A stretch of DNA of 64,000 nucleotides from positions 1 to 64,000 of the forward strand of contig JAQRGA010000034.1 in assembly GCA_029237695.1 (NCBI GenBank), given 5' to 3'. Position numbers and translations under genes: made by a program. The first letter of the stretch is position 1. Each line of letters begins with the position of its first letter. The notes under the pieces are model-generated. The model did not search any database. It was not told the origin of the DNA and saw only the letters and a program-made list of their open reading frames with translations. This document shows positions 20,605 through 32,334 of the stretch, piece by piece. The stretch comes from Conchocele bisecta. Taxonomy: Eukaryota; Mollusca; Bivalvia; Lucinida; Thyasiridae.

Positions 20605-20737
20605 AACTGAATTTGGATGAGAAGGACAACAACCGCCTGACGCTGTTTGTGCGTTCGGCCACGGAGAACTACCTGAACATCTCCCAGCAGAATGAGCGGT
20701 CCGAGCTGAATTACCAGGTCTCGTCCACAGCCAACCG
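20605..20737 (+). CDS. TRPM: TRPM channel, exon 7 in window (post-TRP connector)
   Basis: The acceptor is TTTGATTACAG and the donor GTAAGT at 20738. It completes Lys386 and encodes 387-429 plus two bases. The stretch LTLFVRSATENYLN matches the WE-x-KENYL helix that precedes the C-terminal coiled coil in TRPM2, TRPM4 and TRPM8. A polar QQNERSELNYQ helix follows. It is cytosolic and likely part of the rib/pole helices that assemble the tetramer. Confidence 0.9.
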
Positions 20738-20786
20738 GTAAGTGCCACTGCATCCACCCTTGGTTTACACATCAGTCTCATCATCA

Positions 20787-21034
20787 GGGGCCGTTTCATT
20801 AAACTTCTTAATAATAAAATATTCGTAAGTGCAAATTTAAGATCGTCTTTAATTTTCAATTTATGGATTTACATTTATTGAGCATAGGCTGCATATGCAG
20901 CCTATGCTCAATAAATGTAAATCCAATAATTATTTACAAGAAAACAATGTTAATGTGAAATTTACAGACTATCATAATTTTGCACTTACATGTACGAACA
21001 TTTTAGTCGTACAAAGTTTAGTGAAACGGGCCCC
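20787..21034. mobile_element. MITE family E with a perfect central palindrome
   Basis: Ends GGGGCCGTTTCATTAAACTT and AAGTTTAGTGAAACGGGCCCC. The centre is a perfect palindrome of about 60 bp around GGCTGCATATGCAGCC. Second copy 48674-48915; half copy 51172-51308. Confidence 0.9.
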
Positions 21035-21365
21035 TGTTGTGGGTGGTTGGTCGGGTGAACGTGGCGGCATAAATTAACCGTAGTGGTTCCTCCTTATAGG
21101 AATCACGATTTGCTTGGTTTGGCCCTTAGGTACGTTTTTATCTTTGGCTCTTTTATTACCAGTGAGTTGAATTGGGTTATTGCCCATTATACAGGTACAT
21201 GTATTAAGATTATTACTGATTCTACTGCTTTTGGGAGGGGGCCAAGTGATGCTGGTGTGGCGAGGACCTGGCACCAGATCAGGATTATTCTGATTTCAGG
21301 GCTGAATATAGTTTTCTTATTGTAAATATTGAGTTCTGATTTTGGGATTTTCCCCCATTTGTAAT
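21035..21365 (+). mobile_element. SINE-like family S copy
   Basis: GGTTGGTCGGGTGAACGTGG, GGTTCCTCCTTATAGGAATC, ATTGGGTTATTGCCCATTAT, GGAGGGGGCCAAGTGATG and TTTTGGGATTTTCCCCCATT occur in family order. The 3' GTTAAAC tail is missing. Confidence 0.7.
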
Positions 21366-22414
21366 ACAGTGCGACCCCGTTAGTACACGCTTCACTATAA
21401 CACGATTTCGGCTAGTACACAGTTGTGCCTTGGCTCCCGAATTTTTTGCCTATTTGTATATCAAAATCGTGTTAAATTTGTAACACGACTATTGTCAGAA
21501 ATCGTGTTAAATTTGCGATTCTTTCCCAAATTAGACTTTATTTTTTTTTATGGACGCATAGGCTCCTTTTATCTCACCGATGTGAATGTGCAGCTGATCA
21601 CGTTTGCACATTTCGTAAATTAATCCGAGCAAACTGGGAATAAGATCAATTATTGGTCCCAGTAACAAAGCAGTGCTAATTGTTATGTAAACAATTCCAT
21701 GCTCGATTTCATTTTTCCGGCATGCGTTCGCGCTCACCATTAGTGGAATATTAATTAGGCTGACCAATCAGAGATCGCGTATCAGTCGCGCAGATTAACT
21801 CAACCCAGATTAACTAAATTGTTACAGCACTGCCCACGCCCCCGGCGCCTGTACACAAATGTGTACGTGACAACTGGCCTTGTTTCGCTACGTCATAATT
21901 GAGCCAGTGCATGAGATAATCAACTTTATTATATAACTGAGATTTTCGCCGAGAATGATTTGACTTTTTTCTGCAAATATATCGGAAAGTTGATAACATT
22001 TTCAGAGCAAATGCGTAATAATTACTAATTTAATATTCGTCAACATTCGATATCGTTTACAGAAAATGTACACTATTGTCACCTTCGTCGAAAATCTCAC
22101 GTGATAAGCCTGATTACCTCAGGAACTGGCGCAATATTATAACACGTCGGGCAAAACATGTCTATACAGGTCTGCAGGCGTGGATACAGAAATAATTGCA
22201 GGGAGGGGTCTGTAATTACAAGTTGGCATAGCCGACCTCTGCGAGCGTGAAATCGTAAAGTAGGGGGGTCTGGGGGTCCTCCACCATGAAATTTTTAGAT
22301 GCCAGATCGCCGCAGATGCGATTTCCTGACACCTAGGCCACGAAAAAAGTCATCCAACTATTCGAGTATTGTAGATTTTGGTAATTTATTTTGCCGGGAG
22401 CAGGGGGGGAGGGG
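21366..22414. other. intron 7, mariner-like end then nothing recognised
   Basis: ACAGTGCGACCCCGTTAGTA near 21366 looks like a Tc1/pogo-type terminus without a visible partner. The rest has no recognisable gene or repeat. Confidence 0.4.
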
Positions 22415-22565
22415 TAATTAATTGCAAGTAATTTTCATATTTTTAAGAACAAAAACGTCCCCTTTTCATAAATAGACTAGTCTGAAAATCATTTTGTTAC
22501 CATTGGATTGGTTGCAAAATTATATCAAACTCCATTCCAGTTACTTAATAGGGGTGAAAAGGTTA
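22415..22565 (+). mobile_element. MITE family D, 3' part
   Basis: TTGCAAGTAATTTTCATATT, AAATAGACTAGTCTGAAAAT and CCATTCCAGTTACTTAATAG, ending GGGGTGAAAAGGTTAA. Confidence 0.7.
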
Positions 22566-22904
22566 ACTTGTTAAGGATTTAACAGTCTGCTAAGCTAACC
22601 AGGGCCAGGTTTATACCAGTCCTCTCTCAGAAAATGGTGTACCTTGTGTGTAATCATGACGTCTTAAACATGCTATGGAGGGTTCAAGCCGTGTCCACAA
22701 GTTAGGGACAAGTAACTGTCTTGGCAAACTTTGGAAAACTACAGGTATTGTGTACATGTCTCTGAAAAACATGATTTCATGGAGGGGCTTGCTTAATCAT
22801 GTACCAATTCCCAAATATGTAGCTCCACTCGGTGTAGTCCTTTACCAATGAACAATCACCATGATTATTAAACTGATGTTTACATCCACATACGTACTCA
22901 ATGT
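22566..22904. other. intron 7, nothing firm
   Basis: A half palindrome TTGTTAAGGATTTAACAGTC near 22568 relates to the MITE at 45776-45889. Otherwise unremarkable. Confidence 0.4.
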
Positions 22905-23103
22905 TTAAGCTCAAAATTAGGCAGTTTGATTGGTCCAGACTAAGCACAGTTCAGCTTCAACAAATCAAACTCCATGATTTTCAGTTAGAACAGTTATTAA
23001 GAAGCCCACAATTTTAAAACTTTCCCTGATCTAACATCGAGTAGTTTCATTGGCCGAGACTGAGCACAACTCAGCGTCGACTAAGCGAACTTCCTGATTT
23101 CAA
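22905..23103. repeat. dispersed TTTGATTGGTC repeat, two copies
   Basis: GTTTGATTGGTCCAGAC...CAGTTCAGC and GTTTCATTGGCCGAGACTG...CAACTCAGC, each followed by a SAAACTYCNTGATTT block. They match the repeat in intron 6. Confidence 0.55.
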
Positions 23104-23560
23104 ATGATGGCTTCATATTCTAGTGGATATAGCATTGGATATTACTGAAGGTTGTGAGTTCAAACCCTGCCCTGTGCATGAAAACATACTTTGATAGTAT
23201 TTCCACCCCACTTGTTTTTTGCACGACACGATTTCATTAAAATTGCAAAGCATACTTATCTTGCAAAGTTTACTTTGAGGGACTAATAATTTATTTTTCC
23301 CGAAATGCTTTATGTCATATAGAACTAACGACTGCATATATTTGATGATTAAAAGTATGCAGAATTATTATACTGAATTTATTACATTATCACAGCAAAA
23401 ATGTGATAATGTAATAAATTCAGTATAATACAAATTAATAAATGTATCCTTAAATTGAACATTTCTCCCTCAAAGTATACTTTGCTAGATAAGTATATTT
23501 TGCAATGTTGGTGAAATAGGCTACAGATGTCTCATCAGGATCTGTAGCATTTGTCACTAT
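23104..23560 (+). mobile_element. tRNA-derived SINE split by MITE A
   Basis: The head contains GTGAGTTCAAACCCTGCC (B-box-like) and the body CTTTGATAGTATTTCCACC, as in the SINE at 18329. The expected TCTGCCAGATGAGAC region is broken by the MITE, whose right flank reads CAGATGTCTCATC. Confidence 0.65.
23225..23523. mobile_element. MITE family A copy inside a SINE
   Basis: The left end is decayed (GACACGATTTCATT). The right end is intact, GTGAAATAGGCTA then CAG. The central hairpin ACATTATCACAGCAAAAATG is shortened by a few bases. Host SINE copies read TGCCAGATGAG, so the target was CAG. Confidence 0.85.
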
Positions 23561-23591
23561 TATTCACCTCTAAAGAATCCACGTTTTGTCA

Positions 23592-23808
23592 TTAACCGTT
23601 AGAATGCGGGGAATGTAAATTGTCCTCTGCTGTCGATTTCTGTTTTGTCTTCACTCTCAATAAAAACATGATTTGACAACACTTTAGAATATTTTCCATT
23701 GGAAATGATTCTGAAGTGTTGTCAAAACATGGTTTTGATGAGAAAAATGGAAAATAAAAAATAAACAGCAGATGACAAATTTTAATTCAGCATTGTAAGA
23801 GTTTATGG
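23592..23808. mobile_element. MITE family B, copy 4
   Basis: TTAACCGTTAGAATGCGGGG start, CCTCTGCTG, central GACAACACTTTAG / CTGAAGTGTTGTC arms, ACAGCAGATGAC, and CAGCATTGTAAGAG end. Confidence 0.8.
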
Positions 23809-23917
23809 AATTGTGCAAAAAATAGTATGAAAAAGCCCATAGATATCTAGGGCTGACCCTTTCGCTTTTGCTGATTAGCAAATATCGGTACATGTAACAT
23901 TTTGTGTGTGCATGCAG

Positions 23918-24055
23918 ACTGGAGACGGTTATCGAGGAGCTGGACAGTATCAAGGAGACTGTGAAGCAGACGAACCAGGTGTCTATCGAGGACGCACTGA
24001 GTCGGACCAACACCGCCGAGCCCCATGACCTCATGGACGCGGCACTCTCCGCCAG
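23918..24055 (+). CDS. TRPM: TRPM channel, exon 8 in window (coiled coil, first part)
   Basis: The acceptor is GTGTGCATGCAG before 23918 and the donor GTATAC at 24056. It completes Arg430 and encodes 431-475 plus two bases. LETVIEELDSIKETVKQTNQ has heptad-like hydrophobic spacing and aligns with the start of the TRPM C-terminal coiled coil that tetramerises the channel. A less ordered linker with acidic residues and prolines (EDALSRTNTAEPHDLMD) follows. In TRPM2 a similar linker leads to the NUDT9-H domain, but here the next exon ends the protein. The following intron is 20.3 kb. Confidence 0.88.
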
Positions 24056-24185
24056 GTATACAGTCTCACTCACCTGGTTTATTATCCTCTCACCAATAGG
24101 CAAGAGGGGATATAGCGTTAGTCCATGTGCGTATGTGCGTACGTACATACATTAGTAACACCTTTAATTTATCAGTAACTCATGA

Positions 24186-24995
24186 ACTGATTTTTAGCTC
24201 GACTATTCGAAGAATAAGTAGAGCTTATGTTGTCACCCCGGTGTCGGCGTCACCGTCACCGTCACCGTCACCGTCACTCACGCCTTGGTTAAGGTTTTTA
24301 GTCAACCTTGTATATGCAATACTACTGGCCCTACACCCACCATACTTGGACAACTTCATCTCCTAGCGATGTACATCAATAACCCCTGATCTATATTTGA
24401 CCTTGACCTACAGTTCCTCTTGAATTACTTAGTTAATTCCCCTTGGTTAAGGTTTTTAGTCAACCTTGGTTAAGGTTTTTAGTCAAGCTTGTACATGGAA
24501 TACTATTGTGCATACAGACACCATACTTGGACAAACTATTTTCATTGGGATGTACATCAATAACCCCTGGTCTATATTTGACCTTGACCTACATTTCCTC
24601 TTCAATTACTTAGTTAATTCCCCTTGGTTAAGGTTTTTAGTCAAGCTTGTATATGGAATACTCCTGACCCTACACCCACCATACTTGGACAACTTCATCT
24701 CCTAGGGATGTACATCAATAACCCTTGATCTATATTTGACCTTGACCTACATTTGACCTTGACCTACATTTCTTCTTGAATTACTTAGTTAATTCTCTTT
24801 CGTTAAGGTTTTTAGTCAAGCTTGTAGATGGAATACTCCTGGCCCTACACCAACCATACTTGGACAACTTTATCTCCTAGTGATGTACATCAACAACCCC
24901 TGACCTATATTTGACTTTGACCTACATTTAACCTTGAATTACTTGGTTAATTCCCATTTGTTAAGGTTTTTAGTCAACCTTGGTTAAGGTTTTTG
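24186..24995 (+). mobile_element. pearl-like element with about 190 bp core, left part
   Basis: Starts near AGCTCGACTATTCGAAGAAT. A (CACCGT)n microsatellite at about 24245-24280 precedes repeated cores marked by CTTGGTTAAGGTTTTTAGTC, CCATACTTGGACAACTT and GATGTACATCAATAACCCC. It is interrupted at 24996 by another element and continues at 25976. Confidence 0.7.
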
Positions 24996-25975
24996 TCGCG
25001 CCTGCTTTAGCAGAGGCGCGACTATAGTCGGCACTTTTTCCGTCGTCGTCGTCCTCCGCGTTGTCCGCGTTGTCCGCGTCGTCCGCGTCCGCGTCGTCCG
25101 CGTCGTCCGCGTCGTCCGCGTCGTCCGCGTCGTCCGCGTCGTCCGCGTCCGCGTCGTCCGCGTCGTCCGCGTCGTCCGCGTCGTCCGCGGCGTCCTGTTT
25201 TTTTGTAAGGCAAATGCGTTAAAGTTATCTAGGGATGATGCTTCATTACGCATACCCCCACATCCAAATTTTGAAGGTCAAGTCATTTATTTCCTTGTAA
25301 TGTTCACCGGTTTTGTAACAGAAATGCGTTAAAGTTATTGTTTTTTCACAATATCTCTTTAACCCTTTGCCAGACATTGATAATATTTCACATCAATGTT
25401 TGTCTCGGGATGATGCTTCATTACGCACACCCCCACATCCAAATTCTCAAGGTCAAGGTCATTTATTTACTTGTAATGTTCACCGGGTTTTGTAACAGAA
25501 ATACGTTAACGTTATTCTTTTTTCACAATATCTCTTTAACCCCTTGCCACACTTTGATAATATTTCACATCAATGTTTGTCTAGGGATGATGCTTCATTA
25601 CGCACACCCCCACATCCAAATTCTCAAGGTCAAGGTCATTTATTTACTTGTAATGTTCACCGGGTTTTGTAACAGAAATATGTTAAAGTTATTATTTTTT
25701 CACAATATCTCTTTAACCCCTTGCCAGACTTTGATAATATTTCACATCAATGTTTGTCTAGGGATGATGCTTCATTACGCACACCCCCACATCCAAATTC
25801 TCAAGGTCAAGGTCATTTATTTATTTGTAATGTTCACCGGTTTTGTAACAGAAATGCGTTAAAGTTATTGTTTTTTCACAATATCTCTTTAACCCCTTGC
25901 CAGACATTGATAATATTTCATATCAATTTTTGTCTAGGGATGATGCTTCAGTACGCACACCCCCACATCCAAAGT
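24996..25975 (+). mobile_element. pearl-like element with (CGTCCG)n and 155 bp core
   Basis: The 5' hairpin TCGCGCC...GGCGCGA spans 24996-25022. A (CGTCCG)n/(CGTCGT)n microsatellite covers about 25038-25195. About five copies of a 155 bp core follow, marked by AATGCGTTAAAGTTATT, CACAATATCTCTTTAACC and TCTCAAGGTCAAGGTCATTT. The right end is missing, and the array passes straight into the 190 bp family. Low-complexity Arg/Thr frames across the microsatellite are not genes. Confidence 0.75.
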
Positions 25976-26470
25976 GTGTTAGTCACGCTTTCTACATGGA
26001 ATACTATTGTGCATACAGACACCATACTTGGACAACCTTTTCTCATAGTGATGTACATCAATAACCCCTGATCTATATTTGACCTTGACCTACATTTCCT
26101 CTTGAATTACTTAGTTAATTCCCCTTGGTTAAGGTTTTTAGTCAACCTTGTAGATGGAATACTCCTGGCCCTACACCAACCATACTTGGACAACTTTATC
26201 TCCTAGTGATGTACATCAACAACCCCTGACCTATATTTGACCTTGACCTACATTTAACCTTCAATTACCTAGTTAATTCCCCTTGGTTAAGGTTTTTAGT
26301 CAACCTTGGTTAAGGTTTTCAGTCAAGCTTGTACATGGAATACTATTGTGCATACAGACATCATACTTGGACAACCTTTTCTCATAGGGATGTACATCAA
26401 TAACCCCTGATCTATATTTGACCTTGACCTACATTTCGTCTTGAATTACTTAGTTAATTCCCCTTGGTTA
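25976..26470 (+). repeat. continuation of the 190 bp core array
   Basis: Copies of TTAGTCAASCTTGTAGATGG, CCATACTTGGACAAC and GATGTACATCAAYAACCCC resume after the inserted element and end at CCCCTTGGTTAA. Confidence 0.7.
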
Positions 26471-27231
26471 AAGGCACAGTACGGCTCAAGTTACCGAATT
26501 TGACCTCCTATTGGGTTTTCCCATGAATAAATCAAACAGTTTTCCATTTAGACACTCTTCCAAACTGTGTGCAGTCATTTTGGTACAAAAAAGACTTTGT
26601 AGCCGATAAAAATATCAATGTTTGTTGATCAACAAACAGCAGGTGCGTGTTTCAGTACCACGAGCTATTTTCCGAAAGCTGCCGGATAACTCCGTGACCA
26701 ATCCCGATTCGCTCCGGTAATTTCTCTGTAGTACTGTTTGTAACCCCCGTATATACGCACAACTTGATGACGTATTACACATAGCGCATTCCGGAAGCAT
26801 TTTGACATTTTTGTAAATAAAATAAATATTGGAAAATATCTCCTCGGATCACCTAACGACGACCGGCATTACTGTGTAATCAGGTAATTTTATGTTCCAC
26901 TTCACATCCTCGGACACATACGAAAGTTTATTCGTTTATTTCACATAAAACTACTGTTTTATGGTGTCAGGGTCATTTCGTACCCATACCATTTCGTTCC
27001 GTGTTTGGTCAATTCGTACCCATAGGCGCATGTTTTCCGGTAATTTCGTAAATATACATGTAGGTACGAATCGACCATAATGTTTGGTCATTTCGTACGC
27101 ATTCTTGTTTAATTTTTTATATATTCACATATATATATATTTGGGCATATATTTGCATATTTTAAATTTGTTTTGATGAAAAAGCTGGGTCATAACCGGA
27201 GATAAAATAAAATGAATGTTAGGTATAATTT
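26471..27231. other. intron 8, little recognised
   Basis: A motif CATTTCGTACCCAT and relatives recur four times between 26970 and 27100. The rest is unique-looking. Confidence 0.4.
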
Positions 27232-28897
27232 AATCCTTTCACCCATAAGTAACTGGAAATTGGAATATATTTTTGGACCAATCCAATTGCCATCAAATTA
27301 TGTTCAGACTACCTTAGTCCATTTATGAAAAGGGGATATTTTTGTTGTCAAAAAATAAGAAATTATTTGCAAAAAGTGCAGATCCTGATGAGCCGGCTCG
27401 GGATTGATTTTTATATGTTGATTTGCTGACCAATCCAATCGCCACAAAATGATTTTCAGACTAGTCCATTTATGAAAAGGGGATATTTTTGTTGTAAAAA
27501 ATAAGAAAAAAATTATTTGCAAAAAGTGCAGATCCTGATGAGCCGGCTCGTGATGGATTTTTATATCGCCATGCACAAAATGGTTTTCAGACTAGTCCAT
27601 TTATGAAAATGGGATATTTTTGTTGCAAAAAATAAGAAAATTATTTGCAAAAAGTGCAGATCCTGATGAGCCGGCTTGTGATGGATTTTTTATGTTGATT
27701 TCCGGACCAATTCAATCGCCACAAAATGGTTTTCAGACTAGTCCATTTATGAAAAGGGGATATTTTTGTTGTCAAAATAAGATGTTTTTGGCAAAAAGTG
27801 CAGATCCTGATGAGCCGGCTCGTGATGGATTTTTATATGTTGATTTCCGGACCAATCCAATCGCCACAAAATGGTTTTCAGACTAGTCCATTTATAAAAA
27901 GGGGATATTTTTGTTGTAAAAAATAAGAAAATTATTTGCAAAAAGTGCAGATCCTGATAAGCCGGCTTGTGATGGATTTTTATATCGCCAATGCACAAAA
28001 TGGTTTTCAGACTAGTCCATTTATGAAAATGGGATATTTTTGTTGCAAAAAATAAGAAAATTATTTGCAAAAAGTGCAGTCCTGATGAGCCGGCTTGTGA
28101 TGGATTTTTATATGTTGATTTCCGGACCGATTCAATCGCCACAAAATGGTTTTCAGACTAGTCCATTTATGAAAAGGGGATATTTTTGTTGTCAAAATAA
28201 GATGTTTTTGGCAAAAAGTGCAGATCCTGATGCGCCGGCTCGTGATGGATTTTTATATGTTGATTTCCAGACCAATCCAATCGCCACAAAATGGTTTTCA
28301 GACTAGTCCATTTATAAAAAGGGGATATTTTTGTTGTAAAAAAATAAGAAAATTATTTGCAAAAAGTGCAGATCCTGATGAGCCGGCTCGTGATGGATTT
28401 TTATATGTTGATTTCCGGACCAATCCAATCGCCACAAAATGGTTTTCAGACTAGTCCATTTATAAAAAGGGTATATTTTTGTTGTAAAAAAATAAGAAAA
28501 TTATTTGCAAAAAGTGCAGATCCTGATGAGCCGGCTCGTGATGGATTTTTATATGTTGATTTCCGGATCAATCCAATCGCCACAAAATGGTTTTCAGACT
28601 AATCCATTTATGAAAAGGGGATATTTTTGTTGTCAAAAAAAGATTTTTTTTGCAAAAAGTGCAAATATGAGCCGGCTCGTGATGGATTTTTATATGTTGA
28701 TTTCCGGACCAATCCAATCGCCTCAAAATGGTTTTCAGACTAGTCCATTTATGAAAAGGGGATATTTTTGTTGTAAAAAATAAGAAAATTATTTGCAAAA
28801 AGTGCAGATCCTGATGAGACGGCTCATCACGAGCCGGCTCATTTGGATCTACACCATTTGGCAATACCACTATACAGGTAGTGTTGAAACGGTTAAA
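27232..28897 (-). mobile_element. MITE family D with an internal tandem expansion
   Basis: The outer ends match family D: AATCCTTTCACCCATAAGTA on the left, and TTGGCAATACCACTATACAG then GTGTTGAAACGG on the right. Normal copies are about 250 bp. Here the middle is repeated about 11 times with a period near 148 bp (GCAAAAAGTGCAGATCCTG, GAGCCGGCTCGTGATGG, CAGACTAGTCCATTTATG). Overlapping frames on both strands are artefacts. Confidence 0.85.
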
Positions 28898-28950
28898 TAG
28901 ATGTTAGTTGGCCAGCTAACAGAGAATTAGCAATCTACTCATTTCGTCAT

Positions 28951-29548
28951 GTACATATGTAGCTGTGACTGGAGAAATGGGGCTTAGTCAATTTGTGGCC
29001 AGTGTAGCCCCTGATCAAATAGAACACTCGTGTAGCCTAATAGCGATCTATATTACATGCTACCCAATGATTTACCATATTTCTGGTAGCATTTATTTCC
29101 TTGAAGGAAATATTTCCTTCTGGACATTATATATAGAGAAACGTCATTTCCGGCGAAGAAACAATTCATACGCGAACGTCAAAATTGTCAATTTTGATAT
29201 TATAAGCTGGTCTAAGAGCAAATTTCACATTTTTCGAAAAGCATGTAATATACACTACCATTTTGAAATACCAGCTTTATTTCCCTTGATATCTGTAAAT
29301 CAGACAAAGAAACTTGTGCTCGCTCGTTTCTTTATAAGACTTCCAGATGTCTCGTGATATAAATCCGGTACATGTATTTCAAAATGGTAGTTGAATAAAC
29401 TCTACATATTGCTTGTTAGACGCACGACGGACGTTTCATTAATGGAATGACAAACAGTCCAGTTCCTGATCAGACTGCGGATGCACATGCTTATCTGGAT
29501 ATACACTGGTCGCAAAACCCATAAGCCCCATTTCTCCAGTCACATATA
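28951..29548. mobile_element. MITE family C with enlarged middle
   Basis: ATGTAGCTGTGACTGGAGAA on the left and its complement on the right (29520-29548) bound about 600 bp. Inside, CTACCATTTTGAAATAC (about 29256) and GTATTTCAAAATGGTAG (about 29367) form a further inverted repeat, so a second element is probably inserted. The open frame here is chance. Confidence 0.65.
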
Positions 29549-29795
29549 TATGTTTGACACTAAAAAGTCTTTGGGGTTAATTACTTGTATTTTGTAATCA
29601 GATATTTCGATGCATATCTGTTGATGTCATTTTATTATATTTTGTGTTGTTAATTAATTGGCAATTAACCGGAGGTACGAAATAGCGATTCCCGGGTGAT
29701 GGAACAGGACCCACCACTTTCATAGGATTTATATACAATGTACATGTATGGGCCACCAAATCGCCAACCGTCATCAATAGCTTCCTTACATTGAT
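29549..29795. other. intron 8 stretch leading into a degenerate array
   Basis: A GCCAACCGTCATCAATAGC-type unit from 29755 on belongs to the degenerate array continued at 30094. Confidence 0.45.
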
Positions 29796-30093
29796 CAGGG
29801 CTCCAGATAAGGAATTAGTAATTGAGTATTTTCATTCCATCATTTCTGAAGCAATTGGGTGTTTCAAAATTTTAATTGGGTAAAATAAAATCACACTACT
29901 GTTTACACATCAACAGGCAGCAAGAATAAGAAAAATATGTTATATTTGTGGTCTGTTTATTGTTTTCTGCAGCATGCTACATGTACCACCAAATTGTAAT
30001 TGCTTTTTGATACTCGCTACTTCTGATTTCAATTGGGTTTTGGGCAATTTTAATTGGGTATTTAAGCAAATATGCAACTTATCTGGAGCCCTG
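29796..30093. mobile_element. hAT-like MITE with 6 bp target duplication
   Basis: Perfect ends CAGGGCTCCAGATAAG and complement; the 6 bp ATTGAT is present on both sides (29790-29795 and 30094-30099). Uninterrupted host units read CTTCCTTACATTGATAG (near 30370), confirming the insertion. ATTTTAATTGGGTA-type sub-terminal repeats occur inside. Relatives: 1639-3396 and 39675-40090. Confidence 0.85.
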
Positions 30094-30540
30094 ATTGATA
30101 TATAACCGCTCCGTGTAATTTAGGTGACATTGACCTACTTTCACGAAATACATTGTACAAGTCACATCCGTCAAGTTGTATACATTGTACATCTCCTGAT
30201 GTGTTGGATGTTCGCCAACCTTTATCAGTTGCTTCCTTACATTGATACCTAACCACCCTGGGTCATTCAAGTGAACATAGAAATCGCATATCAGTTGTCG
30301 TCGTCCAAAATTTTGGACATAGGTCCATTGTAGGTCCAAATAGTTGGATGTTCGCCAAACTTCATCAGTAGCTTCCTTACATTGATAGAAACCATTCTGG
30401 GTCCTTTGGGTGACACTGGCCTACTTTTCTCAAAATATAGGTCACATCCGTCAAAACTTTGACGTACGTCCCTATTTCGCATATATCCGGATACGTTTGT
30501 TGGATATATGCCAAACTTAATCAATATCTTTTGTCTCACT
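30094..30540. repeat. degenerate tandem repeat (about 180 bp)
   Basis: GGATGTTCGCCAAMCTTTATCAGT, AGCTTCCTTACATTGATA and GTGACAYTGRCCTACTTT recur near 30125-30250 and 30340-30430, with fainter copies to about 30900. Confidence 0.6.
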
Positions 30541-31025
30541 CATGCTAGATTGGCGGTAAAATTTAAAATTAGTAGCCGAAATTAACTGTCACAGTAAAAT
30601 ACTAAAATAAACAATACAATGTACTATTTTATATTACATAGAGAGTATAATTTCTGACATATCAGTAGCAAAAATGGCCATCTGAATGATTTCTGAAATA
30701 TTGGTAGCCAAATGGCCATTTGAGTAGCCAAAATTGCGACCATCCTAGCTCATGATACTGGAAAGTGAGACAGCGGTCAAAATTCTGGTGTCGTCTTCAT
30801 CAACAATTTTGGACAAAGTCCAAATTTCGCATATCTCTTGATCTGTTAGGCGGATAATTACCAAACTTCATCAATAGCTTCTCACATTGATAGCTATCCA
30901 TCCGGTGTCAGAACCTTAATCATGACCATAATTTCATCAATAGCAGTGTATTTCGACTGACCGTGACCATGGTCACTGTATCAACAACTTTCGACATAAA
31001 AAATATGTTGTTTTTTCTTCTTCAG
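30541..31025. other. intron 8, faint echoes of the preceding repeat
   Basis: AGCTTCTCACATTGATAGC near 30875 is an echo. There is a strong pyrimidine run TTTTTTCTTCTTCAG at 31011-31025. Confidence 0.4.
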
Positions 31026-31200
31026 GAAAACAGCAATGCATCAAGCTTGGACTCGAACTGGGCCATGTGAACACCATTGTCCACTGTGCATCTGGATCGA
31101 TCGACATCAACAATCAGCAGGGAGGGTGAAGAAGAGAAGACACCATGTACACAAGACCCTTGGCCAGATAGAGAACAGCCGACGGACACTTATTTTATGA
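31026..31200 (+). other. GC-rich block after a strong acceptor, possible lost or alternative exon
   Basis: The block follows TTTTTTCTTCTTCAG and is clearly richer in GC than its surroundings. In the phase needed after exon 8 it stays open to a TGA at 31198-31200. In phase 0 it reads ENSNASSLDSNWAM then stop. A GTGAAG donor-like site at 31126 would give a 100 nt piece, which breaks the frame to exon 9. I do not recognise the encoded sequence, so this is listed only as a candidate. Confidence 0.2.
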
Positions 31201-31268
31201 CCAGTGTTTACAGACTTTATGCAGTTAATTTGGCTACCAGTATAGATGTGAATATGTTTGTTCAAACA

Positions 31269-31800
31269 CAGTGGGTATAGTTTGTCACAGGCACCTGCTA
31301 TTGGGATGGGGTGGACTGAATCAGGAAGGGAAAACCCTCCAATTCAGACCATACATTTTTTTTACATTCGCGATTTTGATGCGATTAAGCATAGCTATCG
31401 CGGAAAATTGATAAGCAAACCTGCCATTGCCCCTTTTTTGCTGGAAATAAGGACTGATGGGGTTCACTCCGATATGCCCCAAAATCGTTCGAAAATGCAG
31501 TTTATAGCCACGAAAAGAGATGCACGAACACGCAAGTAATAATATTGCACATTCACCAGTCAGGAAAACTTGAATTTTATACCCTATTGCACCCCGTCTT
31601 TCCTTAATTCCAGCCAAATGTATATGTAGATTTTCTCTAAATAACTCGTAAATGGCTGAATCTATGGGGACTAGAACATCGACATGCATTGCTGATCAAT
31701 TTTCCGGGTTATCTGCGCATAATTGCGTTAAAATGTTCTTACCTGATTCAGTGCATCCCATCCAAATAGCAGGTGCATGTGACGTACTATACCCACCGTG
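31269..31800. mobile_element. TIR element of about 530 bp
   Basis: The left arm (CAGTGGGTATAGT, GCACCTGCTATTGGGATGG, CTGAATCAGG) is mirrored at 31741-31799 (CCTGATTCAG, CCATCCAAATAGCAGGTGC, ACTATACCCACCG). The arms are about 58 bp. The interior frames look non-coding. Confidence 0.75.
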
Positions 31801-32334
31801 TAAAAGTATGCTAGACATTCCTATTCCATTGTTAAATAACATAGGTTGGTGCTACTGGTAGCTGCAGAAACCATTTTGTTACTGTAACAGTGATTTGGCT
31901 ACTAATATTTCAAAATTTGGCTACTGAAAGGTTACGATCGGAAAAAGTAGTTTTGCAAATATTGGAGCTACTGGTATTGTAAAATTTTGTTCAAGGTAAC
32001 CTTTAATTTTGACTATTTAAATTTCATAATCCTTGCGCTAACCTAGTGTTATAACAAACAGTGTAGACCCGGATCAGCCTGCTCGACTGTGACTGGTGAT
32101 CCGAGTCTACTACATCTATCACACGGTCAGAAGATCCATTTTGTCAGTACATGTCATCTCAAAAACTATACATTTTTCAGTATTATACTGATGACAACCA
32201 GTACACTTAAATACATGTAGATACATGTACATGAATATAATGAGACACAAACTACAACAGTTGCTGCTGCTTTTATTTTCCTCATTTAAATGATTGTACA
32301 TGTAATGTTGAGCCTACACACTGTAGCACATATG
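31801..32334. other. intron 8, nothing firm
   Basis: A MITE C-like core scrap (GGATCAGCCTGCTCG) lies near 32072. Otherwise unremarkable. Confidence 0.35.

Noticed and set aside
24984..25253. Arg/Thr-rich frames on the minus strand, and Ser/Val-rich ones at 42377-42711
   Set aside because: They are translations of the (CGTCCG)n/(CGTCGT)n microsatellites of pearl-like elements.
25338..26071. Frames of 116-174 codons with internal repeats; similar ones at 27304-28870 and 42623-43371
   Set aside because: They follow the tandem core units, occur on both strands and shift frame between copies.
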